Origin: VAZQ01 sp035263865
Lineage (GTDB): Bacteria > Pseudomonadota > Alphaproteobacteria > Rhizobiales > Xanthobacteraceae
Reading direction: 5' to 3'
DNA: 64,000 bases
NCBI GenBank assembly: GCA_035263865.1
Contig: DATFQX010000301.1
Coordinates: 1-64,000, forward strand
The translations under genes were made by a program, and so were the position numbers. Of this stretch, positions 32,610 to 41,116 are shown piece after piece (the stretch's first letter is position 1; every line of letters begins with the position of its first letter). A model generated the notes under the pieces. The model ran no database searches and was not told where the DNA came from. It was given only the letters and a program-made list of their open reading frames with translations.

Positions 32610-33902
32610 ATGACAACCACGCAGACCGCTGGCAGCACGTTCTATGGATGGTGGATGGTCGGCGCTGCCTTCGTTCTCGCTCTCTTCGGTTGGGGAATGG
32701 GGTTCTATGGGCCGCCCGTCTATCTGAGCGCTGTCCACGAGACAACGGGATGGCCAGTGGCCCTGATATCCACGGCGGTTACCGTGCATTTTCTTATCGG
32801 CGCCGCTGTGGGAGCCAATCTGCCGGCTTTTTACCGACGCTTTGGTGCTTCGGCGGTGACGAAGGCAGCGGCTCTCTCGCTCGCGCTCGGCACGCTCGGC
32901 TGGGCTATCGCGAATACACGCTGGCAGCTGTTCGCGGCCGCGCTGCTCAGCGGAGCGGGTTGGGGCGCAATGAGCGCCGTAGCGGTCAACGCGATCGTGT
33001 CGCCCTGGTTCGTGCGCGGACGACCGGCCGCGCTCGCAGTGGCTTACAACGGTGGGAGTATCGGCGGCGTCATTTTCTCGCCGCTCTGGGTGGCCGCGAT
33101 CGATCGGTTGGGATTTCCGATCGCAACGATGTTGATCGGCTCAATCATGGCCGCCGTGATGTGGGTTCTCGCCGAAGAACTCTTGTCCCGCACTCCGCAG
33201 CGGATGGGTTTGGCGCCCGACGGCAACGCGCCCGGCGCGCTCCCGATCCGCTTCACTCAAGCTGTTGCGAACCCACGCTCTGGGTTGCTGCTCTGGAGCG
33301 ATATCGCATTCCTGACGCTTGCCGCCGGAATGGCATTGGGACTGTTCGCGCAGATTGGCCTGGTCGCGCATCTGTTCTCGCTCATGGCGCCCGTACTGGG
33401 CGCGCAACAGGCGGGCGTGGCGATGGGGCTGGCAACAGCTTTGGCAATTGCCGGCCGTACGCTGGTTGGCTGGATCATCCCGCTCGGGGTCGACCGGCGG
33501 TTGGTGGCATGTGCAAGTTGCGCCGTGCAGATGATCGGGTCCATGGCTTTCATTGCTGCGGCGGGCTCGAGCATTCCGCTGCTGTGGCTTGGGATCGCCT
33601 TGTTCGGCATCGGCTTCGGCAATTCGACGTCATTGCCGCCAGTCATTGCGCAGGTCGAGTTCGTCGACGAGGACGTGCCGCGGGTGGTCGCCCTCATCGT
33701 CGCGATCTCTCAGTGCGCCTACGCCTTCGCGCCGGCCGCCTTCGGTGTGATCAGGAGCTTTACGCTGCATGCCGAAGGCGCCACCTCCGGCACGGCTCCA
33801 CAGCTGTTTGCTGCCGCCGCGCTTGCGCAAGGACTCGCTATCGCCGCCTTTGCGGTGGGGCGGCGTCGACGGTCAGTCACCGCTGTTCCGCTTCGGAACT
33901 AG
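32610..33902 (+). CDS. Major facilitator superfamily transporter
   Basis: The 430-residue protein has about twelve transmembrane segments. The first is WWMVGAAFVLALFGWGMGF, the second helix-loop region shows LPAFYRRFGAS, and the second half starts with DIAFLTLAAGMALGLFAQIG. The profile fits the monocarboxylate/oxalate-formate-like branch of the family; either uptake or export is possible. I chose the ATG at 32610 (MTTTQTAGSTFYGWW); a TTG at 32592 is the alternative. The divergent ArsR-type gene suggests substrate-inducible expression. Confidence 0.88.
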   Translation: MTTTQTAGSTFYGWWMVGAAFVLALFGWGMGFYGPPVYLSAVHETTGWPVALISTAVTVHFLIGAAVGANLPAFYRRFGASAVTKAAALSLALGTLGWAIANTRWQLFAAALLSGAGWGAMSAVAVNAIVSPWFVRGRPAALAVAYNGGSIGGVIFSPLWVAAIDRLGFPIATMLIGSIMAAVMWVLAEELLSRTPQRMGLAPDGNAPGALPIRFTQAVANPRSGLLLWSDIAFLTLAAGMALGLFAQIGLVAHLFSLMAPVLGAQQAGVAMGLATALAIAGRTLVGWIIPLGVDRRLVACASCAVQMIGSMAFIAAAGSSIPLLWLGIALFGIGFGNSTSLPPVIAQVEFVDEDVPRVVALIVAISQCAYAFAPAAFGVIRSFTLHAEGATSGTAPQLFAAAALAQGLAIAAFAVGRRRRSVTAVPLRN

Positions 33903-34055
33903 CCCTGAATTCGCAGCTTCCGAGCTATGGGAATCGTCAAATTTCGAAGAAGAACCAGTAGCTTAATGTATGCATAAAACGCATATCTGCGGCGCAACAT
34001 GCGGTCTAATGCACTGCACAATGGAACCCTATTTTACGTTCGAAGTTTGAAAAAG

Positions 34056-34070
34056 CCCGGCTTAGCCGGG
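34056..34070 (+). promoter_or_regulatory. Leader hairpin just before the DUF1127 gene
   Basis: CCCGGC-TTA-GCCGGG forms a 6-bp stem ending directly at the AGGAAAGG ribosome-binding region, 16 bases before the ATG of the DUF1127 gene. A hairpin at this position could modulate initiation or RNA stability. Further upstream, CTTA (33962) and CATATCT (33982) are weakly reminiscent of a heat-shock sigma promoter, which I do not call. Confidence 0.4.
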
Positions 34071-34085
34071 AGGAAAGGCAAGACA

Positions 34086-34247
34086 ATGTTAGTCGCAATC
34101 GTGAACTTCCTCCGCGCTTGGCGCCGCTACAACCAGAGCCTGAGGGAACTCTATCAGCTCGGCGACCGCGAGCTGGCCGATATCGGCATCACGCGGTCGG
34201 ACATCCCGCGCATCGCGTGGGATAGCGCTCAGCGCGTAAGCTCATAA
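34086..34247 (+). CDS. DUF1127 small basic protein
   Basis: The 53-residue protein is a DUF1127 (YjiS-like) member. After a short hydrophobic N-terminus (MLVAIVNFLRAW) it has the family core RRYNQSLRELYQLGDRELADIGITRSDIPRIAWDS, quoted here in part as ELYQLGDRELADIGITRSDI. In other alphaproteobacteria these Arg-rich proteins link RNA turnover to phosphate, carbon or stress control. The start is set by the GGAGGAAAGG box upstream; the longer frame to 33999 is non-coding leader. A hairpin precedes the ribosome-binding site and a strong terminator-like hairpin follows. Confidence 0.92.
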   Translation: MLVAIVNFLRAWRRYNQSLRELYQLGDRELADIGITRSDIPRIAWDSAQRVSS

Positions 34248-34256
34248 ATCCACGCA

Positions 34257-34276
34257 GCGCCCGCGTTTGCGGGCGC
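34257..34276 (+). terminator. Terminator-like hairpin after the DUF1127 gene
   Basis: GCGCCCGC-GTTT-GCGGGCGC forms a perfect 8-bp GC-rich stem with a 4-base loop 9 bases after the stop codon. It is followed by TCGTTTCCCC, a weak T-containing tail. Confidence 0.7.
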
Positions 34277-34309
34277 TCGTTTCCCCATCCGCAAATAACC
34301 GGCAACGAG

Positions 34310-34480
34310 ATGATCTTTCTTACAATTTTTTGGACGGCATTCACTCCGTTCCTCATGGTGATACTGGCGCTCGTCGGCAGGGTCGTTATGAGCACCTTGC
34401 GGAATCTACGATCTGAGGGACGCCCGTTGCAGGCGCTCGTTAGGACAAACCAGCCCACTCGGCGGCAAAAAAGCGCGTAA
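34310..34480 (+). CDS. Candidate small membrane peptide, 56 residues
   Basis: An ATG after GGCAACGAG opens a 56-residue frame. It has a single strong transmembrane helix (MIFLTIFWTAFTPFLMVILA, then LVGRVV) followed by a basic tail of about 30 residues ending RRQKSA. This shape (one helix, cytosolic Arg/Lys-rich tail) is typical of real small membrane proteins, and terminator-like hairpins lie on both sides. The ribosome-binding site is weak, so the call is tentative. No family is recognised. Confidence 0.4.
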   Translation: MIFLTIFWTAFTPFLMVILALVGRVVMSTLRNLRSEGRPLQALVRTNQPTRRQKSA

Positions 34481-34505
34481 AGACAGCCATCCAATATCGA
34501 CCTGC

Positions 34506-34531
34506 CAGGCGCCACCTTCAGGTGGCGCCTG
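34506..34531 (+). terminator. Perfect 11-bp hairpin upstream of trmFO
   Basis: CAGGCGCCACC pairs fully with GGTGGCGCCTG around the loop TTCA. It follows the candidate membrane-peptide gene by 25 bases and ends 37 bases before the trmFO ATG. No T tract follows, so it may instead be a leader structure of trmFO. Confidence 0.5.
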
Positions 34532-34568
34532 CATTGTCGCCTCGTCGGGACAGGAATAATTTCTGTCC

Positions 34569-35999
34569 ATGGCTGACGAGGCGTCGCTAGCAGTGCACGT
34601 GATCGGCGGCGGGCTTGCCGGAGCCGAGGCGGCTTGGCAGCTCGCTGCGAGCGCTGTTCCCGTCGTGCTCCATGAGATGCGCCCGCTGCGCACGACTGCG
34701 GCCCACAAGACTTCCGCGCTTGCCGAATTGGTCTGCTCCAACTCGTTCCGCTCCGACGACAAAGAACTCAACGCCGTCGGGCTCCTGCATGAGGAAATGC
34801 GCCGCCTGGGCTCGCTCGTCATGCGCATGGCCGACGCCAATCAGGTGCCGGCCGGCATCGCCTTGGCCGTCGACCGCGAGGGCTTTGCCGCAGCTGTGAC
34901 CGCGGCGCTCGCGGCGCAGCCGCTGATCGACATCCGCCGCGAAGAGATCGCAAGCATACCGCCCGCCGACTGGGACAGCGTCATTATCGCGACCGGACCG
35001 CTCACCTCGCCGGCGCTCGCCGAGGCGATTGCGACGCTCACGGGCGAGGACGCGCTTTCCTTCTTTGATGCCATCGCCCCGATCGTTCACCGCGATACGA
35101 TCGATATGTCACGCGCCTGGCTGCAGTCGCGCTATGACAAGGCGGGACCCGGCGGCTCCGCCGCCGCTTACATCAATTGTCCGCTCACACGCGAACAATA
35201 CGACGCGTTCGTTGACGCCTTGCTCGCAGGCGAGAAGGTCGCCTTTCACGACTGGGAGACGCCCTATTTCGACGGCTGCTTGCCAATCGAGGTGATGGCG
35301 GAGCGCGGCCGCGATACGCTGCGCCACGGTCCGATGAAGCCATTTGGCCTCACCGACCCGCATGCACCAGACGTAAAGCCCTACGCTGTCGTTCAGCTGC
35401 GCCAGGACAACCGGCTCGGCAGCCTCTTCAACATGGTGGGGTTCCAGACCAAGCTCAAACACGGCGAGCAGACGCGCATCTTCCGAACCATTCCCGGCCT
35501 CGAGCGCGCCGAGTTCGCGCGTCTCGGCGGCCTTCACCGGAATACCTTCCTCAACGCGCCGAAGCTGCTCGACGGCACATTACGGCTCAGGGCGCAGCTG
35601 CGTCTGCGCTTTGCCGGCCAGATCACCGGTTGCGAGGGCTACGTCGAATCCGCCGCCATGGGACTCCTCGCCGGCCGCTTCGCCGCCGCCGAACGGCTCG
35701 GCCGATTCCTCGCGCCGCCACCTCCGACGACCGCGCACGGCGCCTTGCTTGCACATATCACCGGCGGCCACATGGACAGCACCGGCAGCGCGCAGCCGGC
35801 GCAGGCGCGCTCCTATCAGCCCATGAATGTCAATTTCGGTTTGTTTCCGCCCCTCGCCCATGCCCTCAAGGGTGAAGGTGGCGCGCGCCTTCGCGGGAGC
35901 GAAAAAGTGCTCGCGAAGAAACGCGCGATCACGCGGCGCGCGCTTGCGGATCTCGAGCGCTGGATCGTCGGCGACGAGCGCGCCGTGGCGGCGGAATAA
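34569..35999 (+). CDS. trmFO: tRNA (uracil-54 C5) methyltransferase, folate/FAD-dependent
   Basis: The 476-residue flavoprotein makes ribothymidine 54 in the T loop using methylenetetrahydrofolate. The FAD-binding fold is seen at VIGGGLAGAEAAWQL, followed by HEMRPLRTTAAH, LVCSNSFRSD, the Cys-containing INCPLTREQYDAF and LFNMVGFQTKLKHGEQ. The C-terminal part has MNVNFGLFPPL, characteristic of TrmFO. The length is normal. Its TAA shares one base with the ATG of the kinase-like gene downstream, so the two genes are translationally coupled. Confidence 0.97.
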   Translation: MADEASLAVHVIGGGLAGAEAAWQLAASAVPVVLHEMRPLRTTAAHKTSALAELVCSNSFRSDDKELNAVGLLHEEMRRLGSLVMRMADANQVPAGIALAVDREGFAAAVTAALAAQPLIDIRREEIASIPPADWDSVIIATGPLTSPALAEAIATLTGEDALSFFDAIAPIVHRDTIDMSRAWLQSRYDKAGPGGSAAAYINCPLTREQYDAFVDALLAGEKVAFHDWETPYFDGCLPIEVMAERGRDTLRHGPMKPFGLTDPHAPDVKPYAVVQLRQDNRLGSLFNMVGFQTKLKHGEQTRIFRTIPGLERAEFARLGGLHRNTFLNAPKLLDGTLRLRAQLRLRFAGQITGCEGYVESAAMGLLAGRFAAAERLGRFLAPPPPTTAHGALLAHITGGHMDSTGSAQPAQARSYQPMNVNFGLFPPLAHALKGEGGARLRGSEKVLAKKRAITRRALADLERWIVGDERAVAAE

Positions 36000-37066
36000 T
36001 GAGCTTGCCGCGCGAGATCACCGAGCACTGGAAATCGAGCGTGGTGCTCAAGCGCGACCTTTTTTCGACCATCGAACGGGGGCGGTTCGCTACGCCTGCC
36101 GGAGAAATCGAGGCGGTGCTGCGTCGGATCGACGAAGTGCCGTGGTGGTCTCTCGGTTTGGCGCGCCATCTGTTTGCCCGCGAGCGGCGCGCGCTCGCCA
36201 TCGCTGGCGAGCTCGGGGTTGCGCCGCCGCTCCTGTTCGCCGGTCACAATGCGCTGATCCGCGGCTGGATGGATGGGTTGCCGCTGCATATTGCGAAACC
36301 GCACGGCGAGCGCAGCTACTTTCGCTCTGCCAAGGCCGCGTTACGGAAGCTGCATCGTGCCGGCATCTGCCACAATGATCTAGCCAAAGAACAGAACTGG
36401 CTGCGCGGACGCGACGGGCGCGCCTATCTCACCGATTTCCAGCTTGCCGCTCGCTTCTCGCGCCGCTCTTGGCTCTTCCGTATCGCCGCCTATGAGGACC
36501 TACGCCACCTACTCAAGCACAAGCGGCGCTATGTGCCCGATGCTCTCACCTGCGCCGAGCGGCGCGTACTCGCGAAGAAAAGCCTGTTGACCCGCCTCTG
36601 GATGGCGACTGGCAAGAAGCTCTATTACGCGATCACCCGCGATGTGCTCCACGTTGCAGATCGCGAGGGAGGCGGCACCCGTCTCATCCATGACGCGCCT
36701 CGCATCGCCGCTCGGCTCAAGGCGCACCCGCAGGTGCGCGAGGCGGTCGTTGTCCCCTTCCCCGATCGCCGGGCCGGAACCGGCCTCTACGCCTTCGTCG
36801 AAGGCGATTCGGGGCTCACCGAGCGCGGTTTGCGCGAATTCCTCGCCGCCGAGAATGCTTCGCTTCCGAGATTGCCCGAGCACCTACAGGTGACATCGGC
36901 TTTGCCCCGCGCTGCATCGGGGAAAGTACGCAGCGAAATCCTCGAGCTCGTTGCCACGAATCAGGTCGATTTGATCGACTCGCTCATCGCCAACGACGAT
37001 GAGCGCAGCCTGGTCGCGCAAATCCTCGCCGATCGGCGCAACCTGCGCGACCGCTTCGCCTTCTAG
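35999..37066 (+). CDS. RIO-like kinase fused to an ANL-enzyme C-terminal domain
   Basis: The 355-residue protein appears chimeric. Residues about 20-215 form a small protein-kinase-like fold: KRDLFSTIERGRFATPAG at the nucleotide loop, HRAGICHNDLAKEQNW with the catalytic loop H125-N126-D127, and LTDFQLA (D146) in place of DFG, as in RIO1 and lipopolysaccharide kinases. Residues about 238-320 resemble the C-terminal subdomain of acyl-CoA synthetases: VREAVVVPFPDRRAGTGLYA and LPRAASGKVRSEIL, with K309 at the position of the adenylation lysine. The large ANL N-domain is absent. Its start overlaps the trmFO stop by one base. The target is unknown; assignment of the C-domain is by eye. Confidence 0.75.
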   Translation: MSLPREITEHWKSSVVLKRDLFSTIERGRFATPAGEIEAVLRRIDEVPWWSLGLARHLFARERRALAIAGELGVAPPLLFAGHNALIRGWMDGLPLHIAKPHGERSYFRSAKAALRKLHRAGICHNDLAKEQNWLRGRDGRAYLTDFQLAARFSRRSWLFRIAAYEDLRHLLKHKRRYVPDALTCAERRVLAKKSLLTRLWMATGKKLYYAITRDVLHVADREGGGTRLIHDAPRIAARLKAHPQVREAVVVPFPDRRAGTGLYAFVEGDSGLTERGLREFLAAENASLPRLPEHLQVTSALPRAASGKVRSEILELVATNQVDLIDSLIANDDERSLVAQILADRRNLRDRFAF

Positions 37067-37067
37067 C

Positions 37068-37910
37068 TCAGCGGAAAATGTGACGCGGCCGCTTGGCCGC
37101 GCGCCAGATGATCAGCTGTCGCCGCCACGGTGCGAGTTCAACCGGCGTGAACGGGTCGTAGCCGCGCCGCTCCATGCGCGCGAGCATCGGCCCCGCGAGC
37201 GCGACCGGCAGCAACGCGGGCATGACCGCGGCCGGCGCGGCCGCAAGAAGCCTTTGTGCCTCGCCCAGATGCTGGCGGGCGTGCGCCCGCAACTCGGCGA
37301 GTGCCGCGCGCAACTGCGGCGTCGCCTGCCCTCCCGCGACGTCCTCGGGGGTTGCTCCATGGCGCGTCAGGATATCGAGTGGCACGAAGAGTTGGCCGCG
37401 CGCGGCGTGGATCGCAAATGCCGCGAGCAGCCCGGCAATGGCGTGGGCGAGGCCCGCATGGCGGGTTAGCGCGCCGGTATCGATGCCGGCGAGAATTCGT
37501 GTCGCGAGCACGATAAGCCCCGCCGATGCGCCCTCCGCATACGTTTCAAAATCGACCAGGCTGCGCATCGGCTCGTCGTAGAGATCGAACCTGCGCGCCT
37601 CGAGCAAGGTCTGAAATGGCTCCAGCGGCAGCTGATAGCGCGCGATGGTTGCGAGCAGCACCGCCGCGACCGGATGGCCCTCGCCGCGGCCCTCGAGCGC
37701 GTCGCTCCACCATTGCAACCGGATCTCCCCCGCCAGCGCCTCGTGCGCCACCTCGCGCACGCGGGCGATTTCCAGATTGAACGCGTAGAGCGCAAGAAGC
37801 GCGTTGCGATGCTCGGCGGGAGCAAACAAGGTGGTGAGAAAGCGGTCCTTGTCTGCCGCCCGGACGAGCCCCTCGCAATGGGCAAATGCATCCTGCATCG
37901 GGCTCCACAC
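37068..37910 (-). CDS. Squalene/phytoene-synthase-fold protein, NDUFAF6-like
   Basis: The 280-residue protein has the all-helical squalene/phytoene synthase fold: DRFLTTLFAPAEHRNALLALYAFN, EIARVREVAHEALAGEIRLQWWSDAL, and DLYDEPMRSLVDFETYAEG. The Asp-rich DxxxD catalytic pairs of true synthases are not evident, and the pattern matches alphaproteobacterial relatives of mitochondrial NDUFAF6, which helps complex I assembly. I therefore prefer an assembly or scaffold role over terpene synthesis. The end is convergent with the kinase gene with a 1-base gap. An ATG four codons later (37898) is an alternative start. Confidence 0.8.
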   Translation of the reverse strand: MWSPMQDAFAHCEGLVRAADKDRFLTTLFAPAEHRNALLALYAFNLEIARVREVAHEALAGEIRLQWWSDALEGRGEGHPVAAVLLATIARYQLPLEPFQTLLEARRFDLYDEPMRSLVDFETYAEGASAGLIVLATRILAGIDTGALTRHAGLAHAIAGLLAAFAIHAARGQLFVPLDILTRHGATPEDVAGGQATPQLRAALAELRAHARQHLGEAQRLLAAAPAAVMPALLPVALAGPMLARMERRGYDPFTPVELAPWRRQLIIWRAAKRPRHIFR

Positions 37911-37938
37911 GGTGCGCCTAAGGGCGCACCTCGAGCTA

Positions 37939-38910
37939 TCACGGCCTCGCGGTGGATGCCCTCTCTTTGCCCGCCCCTTCCTCTGCTTCCATGCGCGTCG
38001 TTCCGACGCCGAGATAGATCAGGATCGGCGCGGCGATGAAGACCGAGGTATAGGTGCCGACCAGCACGACACCGAAGATCATGGTCGCCACAAAACTGTG
38101 GATGGCATGTCCGCCAAAGAGAAGAAGCGCCAGCAGCGCGAGTGTCACGGTCACGTGCGTGATGATCGAGCGCGACAGCGTCGAGTTGACCGAGATGTTG
38201 AGCAGGTCCGGCATGGACATGCGCTTGTAGCGGCGCAGCATTTCGCGAATGCGGTCGTAGATCACGACGGTGTCGTTGAGCGAGTAGCCGAGAATGGTGA
38301 GAAGCGCCGCAATGCTCGACAAATCAAAATCGATCTGGGTCAACGACATGTAGCCGATCGTCAGCACCAGATCGTGCACGTTCGCGATCATGGCGCCGAG
38401 CGAGAACTGCCATTCGAAGCGGAACCAGAGATAGATGAGGATGCCGAAAATGGCGAGCCCAAGCCCGATCGTGCTCTTCGCCAACAGTTCCGATGACACG
38501 CGCGGCCCGACCACCTCGACCCGGCGGTAATCGACTTCGCTGCCCAAAGCCTCGCGTACTTTGTTGATCGCGACCTGCTGAGCCTGCTCCCCACCCGGCT
38601 GCTGGGCGACGCGGATCAGCACGTTCTCCGGCCCGCCGAACTCTTGCAGCTGCACGTCGCCGAGCCCAAGCCCGCTGAGCGTCGAGCGCATCTTGGCAAG
38701 ATCCGCCAGACCGCTTTTCGCCTGCACCTCGATCAGCGTGCCGCCCACGAAGTCGATGCCGAAATTGAGCCCGTGAAAAAAGTAGAGCAGGATGGCGAGG
38801 ATCGACAGCGCCGCGGACGCGGGAAAACTGATGCGCCGAAAGCGCATGAAATCAAACTTGGTGTCGTCCGGGACGATCCGCAGCAGCGGGAGTTTCGGAT
38901 GTAGCCGCAC
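37939..38910 (-). CDS. secF: Protein translocase subunit SecF
   Basis: The 323-residue membrane protein is the second half of the SecDF proton-driven export helper. It has six transmembrane segments, the first-loop motif GLNFGIDFVGGTLIEVQ, the central DFDLSSIAALLTILGYSLNDTVVIYDRIRE and the late ITHVTVTLALLALLLFGG. Residue order and length are typical. It follows secD by 7 bases and its C-terminal tail is short and charged. Confidence 0.97.
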   Translation of the reverse strand: MRLHPKLPLLRIVPDDTKFDFMRFRRISFPASAALSILAILLYFFHGLNFGIDFVGGTLIEVQAKSGLADLAKMRSTLSGLGLGDVQLQEFGGPENVLIRVAQQPGGEQAQQVAINKVREALGSEVDYRRVEVVGPRVSSELLAKSTIGLGLAIFGILIYLWFRFEWQFSLGAMIANVHDLVLTIGYMSLTQIDFDLSSIAALLTILGYSLNDTVVIYDRIREMLRRYKRMSMPDLLNISVNSTLSRSIITHVTVTLALLALLLFGGHAIHSFVATMIFGVVLVGTYTSVFIAAPILIYLGVGTTRMEAEEGAGKERASTARP

Positions 38911-38917
38911 GTTTCGC

Positions 38918-40528
38918 CTATGAAATCGCCAGCTGCCGGGGACGCGCCCATCTCACCCACCAAGCCACGATCAGCCGCGTTAGGGTAAAGGCGGTGAAGA
39001 CGGTCGTGATGATGCCGATGCCGAGCGTCACGGCAAAGCCGCGCACCGGCCCGCTGCCGAAGAAGAACAGCACCGCCGCGGCGATGAACGTCGTGATGTT
39101 CGAGTCGAGGATCGTCGCCAGCGCCCGCGTGAAACCGGCGTCGATCGCGGTAATGGGCGTGCGGCCGGTGCGAACCTCCTCGCGAATACGCTCGTAGATG
39201 AGCACGTTGCTGTCGACCGCAATCCCGATCGTGAGCACGATGCCGATGATGCCCGGCAGCGTGAGGGTTGCATTGAGCAGCGACAGAATGCCGAAGATCA
39301 TGCCCACGTTGACGCCAACCGCGATGCTGGCGAACACGCCGAAGAGCCCATAGGTCACCACCATGAAGACGACGACGAGGGCGGCGCCGAAGTAAGACGC
39401 GAGCTTGCCCTTCTCGATCGAATCCGCCCCCAGGCCCGCGCCCACCACGCGCTGCTCGATCACCGTGAGCTTGGCCGGTAGCGCGCCGGCGCGCAGAAGG
39501 ATGGCGAGGTTGTTGGCGGATTCCACGGTGAAGTTGCCGGAGATCTGCCCGCTTCCGCCCAAGATCGGCTCGCGGATGACTGGGGCGGAAATGACCTCGT
39601 CATCGAGTACGATCGCAAACGGCCGGCCGACATTTTCCTGGGTCACCTGCGCGAATTTGCGCGCGCCGGAGGTATTGAACTTGAAGGTGACGATCGGCTC
39701 ACTGGTGCGCTGGTCGAAGCTCGGCTGCGCGTCGGTGAGCTCCTCACCGGATACAATCACTCGCTTCTCGAGCAGATAGGGTTGGCGGTTCTCCGCCTTC
39801 GATCCGTAGACGATCTCGGATTCCGGCGGCGGGCGCCCTTGGAGCGCCTGCTCGGCCGGCATGGACGTATCGACAAGGCGGAATGTCAGCTTCGCCGTCT
39901 TGCCGAGAATTTCGAGCAACTGCTGGGGATCGCCGAGACCCGGCACCTGCACGAGAATGCGATCATTGCCCTGGCGCTGGATGGACGGCTCGACCAGACC
40001 GAGTTGATTGACGCGCTTACCGATGATCTCGACCGATTGATCGACGACCTGCCGGGTGCGCTCGAGCAGCGCGGGCTCGGTGGGGGTGAGGCGGACCACC
40101 CCGCCGCCGACGTTCTCGATATCGATCGAGCGCGCGCCGGTGCTGCCGATGAAGCCGCCGAGCGGCTGCGCCAGTTCTCGCAGCCGCGTCAGTCCTTGCT
40201 GCAGATCGCTCTCGCGAATGGCCACCTCGACCGAGTTGCCGCGGATCACGGGCGCGCGGGTGAGACCAACCGGAGGCGACTGGCGCAGGACCCGGCGCGC
40301 GTCGTCTTGCAGGGTCAAGAGCTTCTGGCGACGCACGTCGTTGGCATCGACCTCCAACAGGATGTGCGAGCCGCCCTGCAGATCAAGCCCGAGCACGATG
40401 TGGCGCTGCGCCCATGCCGGCCAGCGTTTGACCGTGCTCTCCGGAAAGAAATTAGGGACTGCGAACAGGCAACAGATCAGCGCCGTGAGCAGGATCGCCG
40501 TCGCCTTCCACTTCGAAATATAGAGCAT
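38918..40528 (-). CDS. secD: Protein translocase subunit SecD
   Basis: The 536-residue protein starts with a transmembrane helix (ATAILLTALICCLFAVPNFF) and the LGLDLQGGSHILLEVD motif of the first periplasmic domain. The large P1 domain follows, and then the six-helix membrane part with PGIIGIVLTIGIAVDSNVLI and GFTRALATILDSNITTFIAA. SecD with SecF pulls exported proteins across the membrane using the proton gradient. It lies 30 bases downstream of yajC and 7 bases upstream of secF on the minus strand. Confidence 0.98.
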   Translation of the reverse strand: MLYISKWKATAILLTALICCLFAVPNFFPESTVKRWPAWAQRHIVLGLDLQGGSHILLEVDANDVRRQKLLTLQDDARRVLRQSPPVGLTRAPVIRGNSVEVAIRESDLQQGLTRLRELAQPLGGFIGSTGARSIDIENVGGGVVRLTPTEPALLERTRQVVDQSVEIIGKRVNQLGLVEPSIQRQGNDRILVQVPGLGDPQQLLEILGKTAKLTFRLVDTSMPAEQALQGRPPPESEIVYGSKAENRQPYLLEKRVIVSGEELTDAQPSFDQRTSEPIVTFKFNTSGARKFAQVTQENVGRPFAIVLDDEVISAPVIREPILGGSGQISGNFTVESANNLAILLRAGALPAKLTVIEQRVVGAGLGADSIEKGKLASYFGAALVVVFMVVTYGLFGVFASIAVGVNVGMIFGILSLLNATLTLPGIIGIVLTIGIAVDSNVLIYERIREEVRTGRTPITAIDAGFTRALATILDSNITTFIAAAVLFFFGSGPVRGFAVTLGIGIITTVFTAFTLTRLIVAWWVRWARPRQLAIS

Positions 40529-40558
40529 GGCTCGTCCCGGTTCGCGCGGCGGCCGGTC

Positions 40559-40903
40559 TCAGCTCGAGCCGCCTTCATCCTTGACCGGCTCACCCTTGGC
40601 GCGCACGCCCGACACCATCCCGCGCACCTGGCGCACCCGCACCCCGTCGGCGATTTCGACCTCGATCTGATCGTCATCGACGACCTTGGTGACCTTGCCG
40701 ACGAGCCCCCCGGAGGTAATGACCGTATCGCCGCGGCGCAAGTTTTTGACCAACTCCTGATGTTCCTTCGCCCGCTTTTGCTGCGGTCGCAGGATCAGAA
40801 AATACATGATCACGAAGATGAGAACGAAGGGCAGCAACTGCACCCACATACTGTCGCCGCCGAACGGGCTGCTCGCTTGGGCAAAAGCGGGCGTCACGAA
40901 CAT
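40559..40903 (-). CDS. yajC: Preprotein translocase accessory subunit YajC
   Basis: The 114-residue protein has one N-terminal transmembrane helix (WVQLLPFVLIFVIMYFLIL) followed by RPQQKRAKEHQELVKNLRRG, the standard YajC motif, and a small C-terminal domain rich in Val and Gly (TSGGLVGKVTKV). It associates with SecDF and YidC. I chose the start at 40903 because the family N-terminus (MFVTPAFAQA) begins there; the frame is open much further upstream but that part is arginine-rich and unlike protein. It heads the yajC-secD-secF operon. Confidence 0.96.
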   Translation of the reverse strand: MFVTPAFAQASSPFGGDSMWVQLLPFVLIFVIMYFLILRPQQKRAKEHQELVKNLRRGDTVITSGGLVGKVTKVVDDDQIEVEIADGVRVRQVRGMVSGVRAKGEPVKDEGGSS

Positions 40904-41116
40904 TTCGCTATCCTTCGTGCTTAGGCATTCGGGTGGCGCGCCGCGCGCCGGCGCTGCCGAAGTCGACCGGCAAAATCGGCGCGGACTATAGCGGTCAGCG
41001 CTCCAATTGCAACGCTGGGTTTGCCTTGCGAATTCGGCCGATTCAGCCGCTCGGCACTGCGATCTTGCAGGTCCGCCAGCGCCCCGGTAAGGGTGCGGCG
41101 CGCACGATTTCATCCC

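Noticed and set aside
32579..33961. A 460-codon frame overlapping the MFS gene in another phase
   Set aside because: It is Arg/Gly-rich without hydrophobic segments, while the overlapping frame gives a clear twelve-helix transporter.
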